From Acidobacteriota bacterium (GTDB lineage Bacteria > Acidobacteriota > Terriglobia > Terriglobales > Acidobacteriaceae), in NCBI GenBank assembly GCA_021809235.1, contig JAKBAG010000171.1, positions 1 through 6,525 on the forward strand: 6,525 bases of DNA, given 5' to 3'. A model generated the notes under the pieces. It was given only the letters and a program-made list of their open reading frames with translations, did not search any database and had not been told where the DNA came from. This document shows, piece by piece, positions 1 to 6,525 of this stretch. The position numbers and the translations under genes are program-made. Numbering within the stretch: the stretch's first letter is position 1; every line of letters starts with the position of its first letter.

Positions 1-436
1 CTTTGCAATCCGGATGACAGAGTGTTCTGGCGGGCAAAGCAAGCAGGACCTGCTCGCGCAGAACGTCCTCCAGTTGCAGACTGCCTCCTTCATAATACCC
101 GATTTCTGTCTCTTGTGTGGAGATGGAACCCTCGGCATTCTCTGCATCGACACCGGCCGGACGGAAGATCAGATCGAAATCCCCTTCCAGATGGTGCCGC
201 ACCGGAGCAACGCAGCGGGCGCAGGGCACCTCAAACTCACCCTGAAAGTAGGCACGCAGGCGGATATCGATGACGATCTCGGTGGCGCTGCGGTGCTCGT
301 GCAGGGCCTCAGCCCGGCCTTGACTCTGCAAGGGCCCGATCTGGTTCGTATCTTCATCAAAATCCACACTTCCGGCAGGCAGATCGACGGAAAAATCGAT
401 CGCTTCCCGCTCCAGATCCAATACCGTAAATCGCAT
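1..436 (-). CDS. DUF177/YceD-family protein (partial, C-terminus beyond the left edge)
   Basis: An open minus-strand frame starts at the ATG at 436-434 and runs to the window edge without a stop, giving 145 residues. It reads MRFTVLDLEREAIDFSV at the start. Four cysteines are visible: the C-x2-C pair C72/C75 (CARC) and C140/C144 (LCHPDCK). Just before the second pair, residues about 115-136 (YEGGSLQLEDVLREQVLLAL) match the conserved DUF177 segment that precedes the LC-x3-C-x-GLC motif. The family (E. coli YceD) is cytosolic, usually lies directly upstream of rpmF (ribosomal protein L32), and has been linked to 23S rRNA accumulation. Family length is about 170-180 residues, so roughly 30 are missing. 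The start is preceded on its own strand by a G-rich stretch (GGGGGGCG) about 5 bases away, an indifferent ribosome binding site. The four cysteines suggest a metal site, which is inference. An overlapping plus-strand open frame is a shadow. Confidence 0.88.
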   Translation of the reverse strand, partial: MRFTVLDLEREAIDFSVDLPAGSVDFDEDTNQIGPLQSQGRAEALHEHRSATEIVIDIRLRAYFQGEFEVPCARCVAPVRHHLEGDFDLIFRPAGVDAENAEGSISTQETEIGYYEGGSLQLEDVLREQVLLALPARTLCHPDCK

Positions 437-552
437 GGCTTACGCCCCCCGTTGGGATGATTCTACTCTTCCCCGCGGCGCGATGGGGGTGAACTGGCCC
501 GGCTGGAGTGCGGATAAGCACTTCGGAAAATCCGCTTTGTCGGACCATTGGC

Positions 553-579
553 TCAAGTCGGGTCTGCTTGCGCCGATGA
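553..579 (+). promoter_or_regulatory. Candidate sigma-28 (FliA-type) promoter for the chemotaxis receptor gene
   Basis: TCAA at 553-556 is followed by exactly 15 bases and then GCCGATGA at 572-579. The known sigma-28 consensus is TAAA-N15-GCCGATAA, so this matches 3 of 4 and 7 of 8 positions with ideal spacing. It lies about 107 bases upstream of the receptor start codon and reads toward it. Sigma-28 commonly drives receptor genes in motile bacteria, so the context fits. It was found by eye with no statistical score. Confidence 0.5.
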
Positions 580-673
580 AATCGGTAGCAGCAACTCTTC
601 GTTGGGTGGGACGTAGCCTGCCGAGTATTTGGCCTGGCATTAGCGCCCTGCTGTACGAAGAGGGATTCCTATC

Positions 674-678
674 AGGAG
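674..678 (+). promoter_or_regulatory. Ribosome binding site that decides the receptor start
   Basis: AGGAG lies 8 bases before the ATG at 687. The open frame continues back to an ATG at 435, but that one lacks such a site and overlaps the divergent gene's start codon. This motif, plus the basic-then-hydrophobic N-terminus it creates, supports the start at 687. Confidence 0.75.
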
Positions 679-686
679 CCTTCCCG

Positions 687-2408
687 ATGACCTTCTTTCG
701 CAATCTTCCAGTTTCCCGAAAATTTACGGTTGCTTTCGGGCTGGTGTGTCTGCTCGTCCTGAGCTCGGCCGTGTTCACAATTCTTGCTTTTCACTCGGTG
801 ACCGTGAAGGCAACCGATGTGCGCGACAATGCACTGCCGTCGATCATCGCGCTTGGCTCGATTGATACGGCATTCAATGCCTCCCGTCGCGCGGAACTGG
901 CTCTGTTGCTGTGTCCCACGCCGGACTGCAAAACGATGGAGCAGCAGCGCTATCAGCAGGCAATGCAGGACTATACCCATGCCTTGCAGGCATATGAACC
1001 GCTGATGCAGTATCCGGGTGAAAAGGAGCTGTATGCCAGTTTCCGCACAGCATCCGATCGCTATAACGCGATTGCGGCGCGGGTGTTAACGGATGTGCAG
1101 GGAAACAACATGGGGGACGCGCTGGATCAGATCATGTCGGATGCGGCGGTCAAGTCGTTTGATGTGGCTCTGAATGGAATCAACCAGTCCAAGCAGCTGA
1201 GCATGCGTTACGGAACCGAGGGCGCGCTGGCTGCGGTGACTACAGCGAGCCGGTCCACGTGGATCACGCTGGCAGTTTCCCTGATCGCCCTGATGCTGTG
1301 CCTGGTGACGGGTCTTATGCTGACGCGGATGATTGCTCCGCCGCTGGCTGCTGTGACCCATGCCCTGGAAAAACTGGCGGAGCGGGACCTGACCGCAACG
1401 GTGGACTTTGTCGGCGAGGATGAGATCGGGCGGCTTTCCGCAGCGCTGAATCGGAGCGTATCCGCCATGCGCGGGGTGATTGAATCGGTGGCCACCGGAG
1501 TGAGTACGCTCTCCTCGGCCGCCGAGGAGTTGAGTGTGCGCTCCCGGGAAACCAGCGGAAACACGCATGCGCAGTCCGACAAGACCAACCAGATTGCGGC
1601 AGCGGCGCAGGAGATGACGGCGACGATTGGCGAGATCAGCCAGAATGCAGAAGCTGCCGCCGGTGCCAGCCGCCAGTCGGCAGAGAAGGCGAACGAGGGA
1701 GGCGCGGTGATGCAGGCAGCGGCAGAAACCATGCAGCGCATCTCGACGGCGTCTTCGTCGGTGGCAGGCAAGATGAATGAACTGGCAGCCCGCTCGCTGG
1801 AGATCGGCAAGGTGGTGACCGTGATTCAGGAGATCAGCGAGCAGACAAACCTGCTGGCTCTGAATGCAGCCATTGAAGCCGCGCGCGCCGGGGAGCATGG
1901 ACGTGGATTTGCCGTAGTGGCCGGAGAAGTGCGTCGGCTGGCAGAGCGAACTCGTTCGGCGACACAGGAGATCTCTGCCACGATTGAAAGTATTCAGGAG
2001 GAAACGCGGCAGACGCTGGATTTGATGCAGGGTTCGCAGGTGGCTGTGGAGAACGGCATTGACGAAACCTCCCGCGCACGCACCAGCCTGGAGGCAATCA
2101 TCTCCTCGGCTCGCGAGGTCGAGCACATGATCCACCTGATTGCCACGGCGGCTACCGAGCAGACGGCGGCAGCGGGCGAAATCTCTGAGTCAGCCTCGCA
2201 GATCTCTCAACTGGCCACGGAGAACTCGCACGCCTCCGAAGAGACTGCAGAGGGATGCAAGCAATTGACGGTGTTGGCCAACGATCTGGATGGGGTGATC
2301 CGGCAATTCCGGCTGAATGAAGAGCGCCAGTATGGAGGCCGCTGGAGTGGCTCGGCTGCTGCAGTCAAGGCTGGCTCTCCACTGCGCTCGGCCGCGCTCC
2401 AGGGATAA
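687..2408 (+). CDS. Methyl-accepting chemotaxis protein (4HB sensor, HAMP, MA domain)
   Basis: This 573-residue inner-membrane receptor should sense a ligand in the periplasm and control CheA through CheW. Residues 1-12 are basic, followed by TM1 at about 13-35. A mostly helical periplasmic sensor at about 36-188 fits the four-helix-bundle type. TM2 spans about 191-213, and the HAMP domain about 214-267 includes P218. The signalling domain follows, with the hairpin tip EQTNLLALNAAIEAARAGE at 385-403 and GRGFAVVAGEVRRLAERT directly after. Compared with Tsr as I remember it, each arm of the hairpin is about 14 residues longer, which suggests the 40-heptad class. The C-terminus has no NWETF-like CheR tether. 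C76 and C81 (CPTPDC) in the sensor could form a disulfide, which is inference. The gene stands alone, with its own candidate sigma-28 promoter and a terminator right behind it. The ligand cannot be told from the sequence. Confidence 0.95.
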   Translation: MTFFRNLPVSRKFTVAFGLVCLLVLSSAVFTILAFHSVTVKATDVRDNALPSIIALGSIDTAFNASRRAELALLLCPTPDCKTMEQQRYQQAMQDYTHALQAYEPLMQYPGEKELYASFRTASDRYNAIAARVLTDVQGNNMGDALDQIMSDAAVKSFDVALNGINQSKQLSMRYGTEGALAAVTTASRSTWITLAVSLIALMLCLVTGLMLTRMIAPPLAAVTHALEKLAERDLTATVDFVGEDEIGRLSAALNRSVSAMRGVIESVATGVSTLSSAAEELSVRSRETSGNTHAQSDKTNQIAAAAQEMTATIGEISQNAEAAAGASRQSAEKANEGGAVMQAAAETMQRISTASSSVAGKMNELAARSLEIGKVVTVIQEISEQTNLLALNAAIEAARAGEHGRGFAVVAGEVRRLAERTRSATQEISATIESIQEETRQTLDLMQGSQVAVENGIDETSRARTSLEAIISSAREVEHMIHLIATAATEQTAAAGEISESASQISQLATENSHASEETAEGCKQLTVLANDLDGVIRQFRLNEERQYGGRWSGSAAAVKAGSPLRSAALQG

Positions 2409-2430
2409 GCGGAAAGACCAAGGCACTCAG

Positions 2431-2466
2431 GCGACCGTTGCAGACATCCTCTGCGCGGTCGCTTTT
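2431..2466 (+). terminator. Rho-independent terminator of the chemotaxis receptor gene
   Basis: GCGACCG (2431-2437) pairs with CGGTCGC (2456-2462). Inside, GCAGA (2440-2444) pairs with TCTGC (2450-2454) around the loop CATCC. The stem is followed at once by TTTT (2463-2466). It starts 22 bases after the receptor stop codon, a typical position, and should separate this gene from the transhydrogenase gene. Confidence 0.85.
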
Positions 2467-2499
2467 GTCTGTGCTTCCGGTTTGGGTGCTGTGGAAAGC

Positions 2500-2547
2500 T
2501 GCCGTCCCGGAATGCGCAGGGAACTCATTGGCTCGGGACGGCATTTT
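2500..2547 (+). repeat. Perfect 10-bp inverted repeat in the leader of the transhydrogenase gene
   Basis: TGCCGTCCCG (2500-2509) is the exact reverse complement of CGGGACGGCA (2534-2543), with a 24-base loop; TTTT follows at 2544-2547. It may be a second, back-up terminator. It could also be a structured leader or an operator if the sthA promoter lies upstream of it. The long loop is less typical of a terminator than the hairpin before it. Confidence 0.6.
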
Positions 2548-2631
2548 CCGGGTTTCTTGCATCCATATGTTAGCCTCCGTTTGAGGAGAGGTTTGTAATC
2601 ATCCTGTTCCTGTCCTTGTGGAGATTCCGGC

Positions 2632-4038
2632 ATGAGCGCCGTCAAGTATGACCTCATCGTGATTGGTTCCGGCCCTTCGGGCCAGCGGGCAGCCGTGGCT
2701 GCCTCCAAGCTGAAGAAGCGCGTTGCCGTGGTGGAGTCCCGCTCGGTGGTGGGTGGCGTGTGCGTGAATACCGGCACGATTCCATCAAAGACCATGCGGG
2801 AGGCCGTTCTGCATCTGTCGGGGTATAACTACCGGGCGGTCTATGGCATGAACTATCGCGTGAAGGAAAAGATCACCATGGATGATCTGGCCTTTCGTGT
2901 GCAGGGAGTGATCAAAACCGAGATTGATGTGACCGAAGCACAGCTCTCGCGCAACAATGTAGAGATTCTGCACGGGATCGCCAGCTTTGTGGATGCGCAG
3001 ACAGTGCGTGTTCATGGGCCGGAAACGGAGACCACGCTGCAGGCCGATCGGGTAATCCTGGCTGTGGGCACCAAGCCGGCATCCTCGGACCGGGTGCCGA
3101 TCAATGACAGAACGATCGTCAACAGCGACTCGATTCTAAACCTTCCCAAGCTGCCGCGAACCCTGATTGTGGTTGGAGGCGGTGTGATTGGCGTCGAATA
3201 TGCCTGCATGTTCGCGATTCTGGGGGTGCGGGTTACGGTGATTGAAAAGCGCAACCGGCTGCTGGAGTTTGCCGATCAGGAGATCGTGGAGACGCTGAGC
3301 TACCACCTGCGGGACAGCCGCGTTACGATGCGCCTGGGCGAGGAGCTGGAGAGCGTGGAGGAACTTCCCGATGGCACGGTGGTGGCCAACCTGAAGAGCC
3401 AGAAAAAGGTCTCCGGCGATGCGCTGCTCTATGCCGTGGGCAGGCAGGGCAATGTAGAGGATTTAAACCTGGAGGCTGCCGGCATCCATGCGGATGCGCG
3501 CGGCCGTATTGCGGTGGATGAGAACTTCCAGACGAATGTGCCGTCAATCTTTGCGGTGGGTGATGTGATTGGCTTTCCATCCCTGGCTTCGGTTTCCATG
3601 GAGCAGGGAAGGATCGCCGTAGCGCGCGCCTTTAACGACATGAATACGGTCTCCAATCCCAGCTTTTATCCCTATGGGATTTACACCATTCCGGAGATCA
3701 GCTTCATTGGCAAGACCGAGGAGCAGCTGACCGAAGAGGATGTGCCGTATGAAGTAGGCATGGCCTATTATCGGGAGGTGGCACGAGGGCAGATTCGTGG
3801 CGATACGACCGGCCGCCTGAAGCTGATCTTCCATCGCGACACGCGCAAAGTGCTGGGTGTTCACATCATTGGCGAAGGCGCCAGCGAACTGGTGCATATC
3901 GGCCAGGCGGTGATGACACTGGGTGGTACCGTGGAGTACTTCATCGAGACGGTCTTCAACTATCCGACTCTGGCGGAGTGCTACAAGGTTGCCGCCTTCA
4001 ATGGCATTGGGCGACTGCATCGCTATCAGAACGACTGA
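2632..4038 (+). CDS. sthA: Soluble pyridine nucleotide transhydrogenase (SthA type)
   Basis: This cytosolic FAD enzyme transfers hydride between NADPH and NAD+. At 468 residues it is close to E. coli SthA (about 466). The N-terminal FAD-binding Rossmann motif GSGPSG is at 12-17, with E35 ending the second strand. The region equivalent to the redox-disulfide site of related dehydrogenases reads GGVCVNTGTIPSK: C44 is kept and the second Cys is replaced by T49, as in SthA. The second Rossmann motif GGGVIG is at 182-187, followed by basic residues K206, R207 and R209. The FAD motif AVGD is at 308-311. The C-terminal domain ends in NYPTLAE where lipoamide dehydrogenases have the catalytic His-Pro, again as in SthA. 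These losses argue against dihydrolipoamide dehydrogenase. GGAG at 2620-2623 lies 8 bases before the ATG. The ROK gene follows 54 bases after the stop on the same strand, so co-transcription is likely. Confidence 0.9.
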   Translation: MSAVKYDLIVIGSGPSGQRAAVAASKLKKRVAVVESRSVVGGVCVNTGTIPSKTMREAVLHLSGYNYRAVYGMNYRVKEKITMDDLAFRVQGVIKTEIDVTEAQLSRNNVEILHGIASFVDAQTVRVHGPETETTLQADRVILAVGTKPASSDRVPINDRTIVNSDSILNLPKLPRTLIVVGGGVIGVEYACMFAILGVRVTVIEKRNRLLEFADQEIVETLSYHLRDSRVTMRLGEELESVEELPDGTVVANLKSQKKVSGDALLYAVGRQGNVEDLNLEAAGIHADARGRIAVDENFQTNVPSIFAVGDVIGFPSLASVSMEQGRIAVARAFNDMNTVSNPSFYPYGIYTIPEISFIGKTEEQLTEEDVPYEVGMAYYREVARGQIRGDTTGRLKLIFHRDTRKVLGVHIIGEGASELVHIGQAVMTLGGTVEYFIETVFNYPTLAECYKVAAFNGIGRLHRYQND

Positions 4039-4083
4039 CGGTTGCCAGCCGCGCGGCATGAGCATAGAATCACGGGTTCGGAT

Positions 4084-4088
4084 GGAGG
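4084..4088 (+). promoter_or_regulatory. Ribosome binding site that decides the ROK start
   Basis: GGAGG lies 4 bases before the ATG at 4093, slightly close but strong. The alternative TTG at 4042, only 3 bases after the sthA stop, would add 17 residues with no family match (PAARHEHRITGSDGGS). Confidence 0.65.
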
Positions 4089-4092
4089 ATCG

Positions 4093-5007
4093 ATGACCTC
4101 AGCGATTGGCGTGGCCATGACGGAGCATATTGTCGTCGGCAGTCTGCAGGAAGAAAACGGACAGATGACGGTGGTCGGCGAGCTGTCTCGTTTTCCAGTT
4201 GATGCAGCGGAGACCGAGGCACTGATCGGGGTGACAACCGCTGAGCTGTATGAACAGCTTGCCAGCCAGATACTGCCCTTGATGCAGAGTCTGCCGCATC
4301 CAGTGGCTACTGTTGGAGTCGCGGTTCCGGGCGTGGTGCGCAATGGAGTGGTGGAGGATGCTCCCAACCTGACACAGATCAAGGGAATTCGGTTCGGCGA
4401 CGAACTGGCTGCGGTTCTTCGTAACCGCGGTGTGAATATCCCGGTGCATATTCTGAATGATGCCGATGCGGTGGCTGCCGGGCTGGCATCCCGCGCCGGA
4501 AGCCTGGAGCGGATGACTCGCGTGTGGACGCTGGGTAATGGAATCGGCTACGGTCGATGGCCTATCGCCGACGGCGTTTGGGAGGGTGGGCACACGGTAG
4601 TGAGCCTGGACCCGAAGGAACGGTTTTGCGGCTGCGGAGGACTGGGCCATATTGAAGGCATTATGGGCAATCGTGCCATGCGCCTGCGCTTCATGGACAT
4701 GGAGCCGGAGGAGATCTTTGCCGCAGCCAAAAGCGGTGATATGCGCTGCCGGGACTTTGTGGATCTGTGGCACCGTGCCCTGGCTGCAGGCTGCGCCACG
4801 GCGATTCATCTGGGAGGACCGGGACGCTTCTACTTTACTGGAATGAATATCCGCTTCCTGGATTTGAAGCTGCTCCGGGAACACCTGGAAAAGATGGTGC
4901 GTATGAGCCCGCTACAAAGCTATTCCCTGGAGATTCTGCCGTCTGAAGATGCGATCAGCGTGCTGGGTGCTGGCGTGGCAGCTTTGCGCGCACAGCGGGA
5001 GTGGTAA
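4093..5007 (+). CDS. ROK-family sugar-kinase-like protein with a degenerate ATP-binding motif
   Basis: This 304-residue protein has no N-terminal helix-turn-helix, so it looks like a ROK kinase rather than a NagC/XylR-type repressor. Clear ROK landmarks are VGVAVPGVV followed by APNL, catalytic D123 in LNDADA (N122-D125), LGNGIGYG in place of the usual GTGIG, and the sugar-binding E-x-G-H at 164-167. The zinc site is C-G-C-G-G-L-G-H-I-E at 179-188; family members usually have a third Cys where this has H186, and H167 would be the remaining ligand. The N-terminal phosphate motif is lost: the family D-x-G-G-T aligns with A8-M9-T10-E11-H12, while the flanking strands (AIGV and IVVGSL) align well. 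Activity with ATP is therefore doubtful. It may be a non-catalytic sugar-binding protein or may use another phosphate donor. It probably shares a transcript with sthA. Family membership is secure; substrate and activity are not. Confidence 0.82.
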   Translation: MTSAIGVAMTEHIVVGSLQEENGQMTVVGELSRFPVDAAETEALIGVTTAELYEQLASQILPLMQSLPHPVATVGVAVPGVVRNGVVEDAPNLTQIKGIRFGDELAAVLRNRGVNIPVHILNDADAVAAGLASRAGSLERMTRVWTLGNGIGYGRWPIADGVWEGGHTVVSLDPKERFCGCGGLGHIEGIMGNRAMRLRFMDMEPEEIFAAAKSGDMRCRDFVDLWHRALAAGCATAIHLGGPGRFYFTGMNIRFLDLKLLREHLEKMVRMSPLQSYSLEILPSEDAISVLGAGVAALRAQREW

Positions 5008-5072
5008 CTACTGCCGCGTGGCAGGGAAGTGCGGGCTGATTGTATGGAAATACTGGCCTGGAATGCTTGTTC
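5008..5072. other. Short convergent intergenic gap
   Basis: These 65 bases separate the stops of two converging genes. A small hairpin, CTGCC (5011-5015) with GGCAG (5020-5024), has no following T run. GGAA/TTCC near 5060-5072 is weak. I see no convincing terminator for either gene. Confidence 0.5.
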
Positions 5073-6525
5073 CTAGTACTTGCGCTGATAGGTTTTCGAC
5101 AGCCGGTCCTGCAGTCCCAGACCATCGCGATCCACCAGTGACCACAGCAGCCCCAGACCAACCGGTAGCACGGCAGCCATGGTGGCAGGGATGCGCAGCA
5201 AGCTTTGGGCCACGGTGGGGTTGTTGTCATCGAAGGTGCAGAGTGCAATGCGTGCGTAACGCATGCCGGGTGTGCCTTCCTCAGAAAAGGCAAAGAACAG
5301 CGCCTGATAGAGGATGGCAAAGAGGACCAGACCGACGGCGGTCGCGATCAGGGCAATCTTCCCCGAAGGGGGATGGTCCGTGGCGGCAAGGACGACTGTC
5401 GCCGCGCCCAGATACGCCAGCGTCACCAGTCCAGCGTCGACGATGCCCGCCAACAGGCGATAGGATCGGTCGGCAACGAACAGCTCCACTGGCTCAGCAG
5501 TAAACATCGTCTGCGGCTGCATGGGGGCAGCAGGCTCCGGCTGAGCTACATCGGCAGGCTGAGCGGCTACTGCTGCGGGATACTCCTCGACTGCCGGCTC
5601 TTCCACGGCAATCTGCGGCAGGGTTCGGAGAGCAAACTCAGGATCGACGATAGCGGCAGTATCTGGGGAGGCAAGCGTTGCAGCTTCCGTCAATGCTGGA
5701 TGTTGCCAGTCCTCTTCCTGCCAGTTTTTCGGTTCATCCAGGCGCGACCAGGAGGGACGGGTCCACTCGGGAGCCGCTGTTTCGGCAGCAGGCTGCATGC
5801 CGGGATCAACCTCGAAAATGCTGAGCTGGGGTGCAGCGCTCTCTGTCGTGAGAGGCTGCTCGGCCAGCCTGGGGCGAGCCTTGCGTGCCGCCACCAGTTC
5901 CCGTGGAAACTCGATCAGATTGGCGATGGAGGTCTGTACGGGCTCGATGGTGGCGTCTTCGATGGCGTTCTCGTCGATTGCGGAAAAGGTCAGCGGTTCG
6001 CGAGCATAGTCCGGCTGCGGTGCCACACGCATCTCTTCCCATACATCCCGGGATTCTGGAAGGATGGGCGGAATCGTGTCATGCCAGCGAGGCTCGGCAT
6101 GAACGGGAGTCGGAATTTCCTTGCTGGAAGCGGACACCGGTTCATCCTGCCAGCGCGTCTGCGGAGGCGTCAGATCAGATTCCAGCGGTAGATGCGCCTG
6201 CAGTCCTGCGAGCACGGCCTCGGCGGCGGCCTGCGCTCCGCGGGCTGCCTCCACGGCTGCTCCGGCCGCACGTACCACGGCCTCGGCGTTGCTGCCAAAC
6301 AGGTCCTGGTAGGTGGGTGCATTGGCATAGCGAGCTGCGACTCTGGCTGCCGCCTGTGCGGCGCGCGATGAATTTTGCGCATTCTGGCGGGATGGATGGT
6401 CGGTGCGTTGTTCGGCGGTGGCGCTGTGCTGACGATTGCGATGCGCGGCCAGTCGACGGTTAACTTCGCCCTTCCAATCCTGGGTCGACGTCGTTTCCAG
6501 AACCTCATCGAAGAGGCTGGGGGCG
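5073..6525 (-). CDS. RDD-family membrane protein with a long low-complexity N-terminal region (partial, start beyond the right edge)
   Basis: The frame is open from the right edge to the TAG at 5075-5073, giving 483 visible residues. No ATG occurs in its first 82 codons, so the true start is probably outside; a GTG at 6278 would only be an internal start. Near the visible start is D-W-K-G-E-V-N-R-R-L-A-A-H-R, a short amphipathic segment I associate with acidobacterial RDD proteins. Next comes an Ala-rich helical stretch (about 78-115), then about 230 Pro/Glu/Ala-rich residues, probably disordered, that contain several Trp-acid motifs. The RDD domain fills about 346-483. It has the defining Arg and Asp in DRSYRLLAGIVD, three membrane segments at about 359-381, 389-413 and 446-465, and the final Asp in GLQDRLS. 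The N-terminal region is probably cytosolic. RDD proteins are of mostly unknown function, with some proposed as transporters; I make no functional call. It converges on the ROK gene. Confidence 0.85.
   Translation of the reverse strand, partial: APSLFDEVLETTSTQDWKGEVNRRLAAHRNRQHSATAEQRTDHPSRQNAQNSSRAAQAAARVAARYANAPTYQDLFGSNAEAVVRAAGAAVEAARGAQAAAEAVLAGLQAHLPLESDLTPPQTRWQDEPVSASSKEIPTPVHAEPRWHDTIPPILPESRDVWEEMRVAPQPDYAREPLTFSAIDENAIEDATIEPVQTSIANLIEFPRELVAARKARPRLAEQPLTTESAAPQLSIFEVDPGMQPAAETAAPEWTRPSWSRLDEPKNWQEEDWQHPALTEAATLASPDTAAIVDPEFALRTLPQIAVEEPAVEEYPAAVAAQPADVAQPEPAAPMQPQTMFTAEPVELFVADRSYRLLAGIVDAGLVTLAYLGAATVVLAATDHPPSGKIALIATAVGLVLFAILYQALFFAFSEEGTPGMRYARIALCTFDDNNPTVAQSLLRIPATMAAVLPVGLGLLWSLVDRDGLGLQDRLSKTYQRKY

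Larger units (their letters stand above)
437..686. other. Divergent intergenic region
   Basis: These 250 bases lie between two genes pointing away from each other, so they should carry both promoters. The candidate sigma-28 site is the only promoter I can support. A 6-bp inverted repeat, GCGGAT (510-515) and ATCCGC (530-535), is also present, and CCGAT-gaa-ATCGG (573-585) overlaps the candidate -10 box. I could not see a clear sigma-70 promoter for the leftward gene. Confidence 0.5.

Noticed and set aside
14..460. Plus-strand open frame of 148 codons at the left edge
   Set aside because: It is the antisense of the DUF177 gene, whose minus-strand translation shows the family cysteines and conserved segment; the plus-strand translation resembles nothing.
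622..655. Possible sigma-54 promoter (TTGGCCTGGCATTAGCGCCCTGC)
   Set aside because: The GG and GC dinucleotides are 12 bases apart instead of the required 10.
435..686. Longer receptor start at 435 adding 84 residues
   Set aside because: The extension has no domain character, overlaps the divergent gene's start and lacks a ribosome binding site; the ATG at 687 has AGGAG and starts the expected basic-hydrophobic N-terminus.
1086..2135. Minus-strand open frame of 349 codons inside the receptor gene
   Set aside because: His/Arg/Cys-rich translation typical of an antisense shadow of a GC-rich gene; the plus strand encodes an unmistakable receptor signalling domain.
2544..2571. Possible sigma-70 promoter for sthA (TTTTCC, 16 bases, TATGTT)
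   Set aside because: Both boxes match the consensus poorly and better placement cannot be argued by eye.
2632..4038. Dihydrolipoamide dehydrogenase or mercuric reductase as identity of the flavoprotein
   Set aside because: The second redox cysteine is Thr49 and the C-terminal catalytic His-Pro is Tyr-Pro, both as in SthA.
5205..6191. Plus-strand open frame of 328 codons across the RDD gene
   Set aside because: Antisense shadow; the minus-strand frame is longer, open to the window edge and ends in a recognisable RDD domain.

Overview
This is a GC-rich bacterial chromosomal window with five protein genes in an ordinary housekeeping layout. I see no mobile element, CRISPR array, tRNA or rRNA. 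The gene content suggests a Gram-negative soil-type bacterium. The RDD protein, with its W-K-x-E-V-N-x-R-L segment and long Ala/Pro/Glu linker, together with the SthA-like and ROK genes, suggests Acidobacteriota (Terriglobia). That placement is inference from remembered family resemblance, not a search result.

Layout. (1) 1-436, minus strand: the N-terminal 145 residues of a DUF177/YceD-family protein, running off the left edge; rpmF would be expected beyond it. (2) 437-686: a divergent intergenic region with a good candidate sigma-28 (FliA-type) promoter pointing at the next gene. (3) 687-2408, plus: a transmembrane methyl-accepting chemotaxis protein (four-helix-bundle sensor, HAMP, signalling domain). 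(4) 2409-2631: a strong intrinsic terminator, then a second perfect inverted repeat. (5) 2632-4038, plus: a soluble pyridine nucleotide transhydrogenase (SthA type). (6) 4093-5007, plus: a ROK-family sugar-kinase-like protein, probably in one operon with sthA. (7) 5008-5072: a short convergent gap. (8) 5073-6525, minus: an RDD-family membrane protein with a very long low-complexity N-terminal region, running off the right edge.

The transhydrogenase and the ROK protein could be linked through sugar metabolism, with NADPH/NADH balance beside hexose recognition. The ROK protein has lost its N-terminal ATP-phosphate-binding motif while keeping its sugar-binding and catalytic residues. That is the most unusual protein-level observation here. 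I found no convincing new multi-gene system; the most checkable points are the sigma-28 promoter, the degenerate ROK protein and the tandem hairpins.
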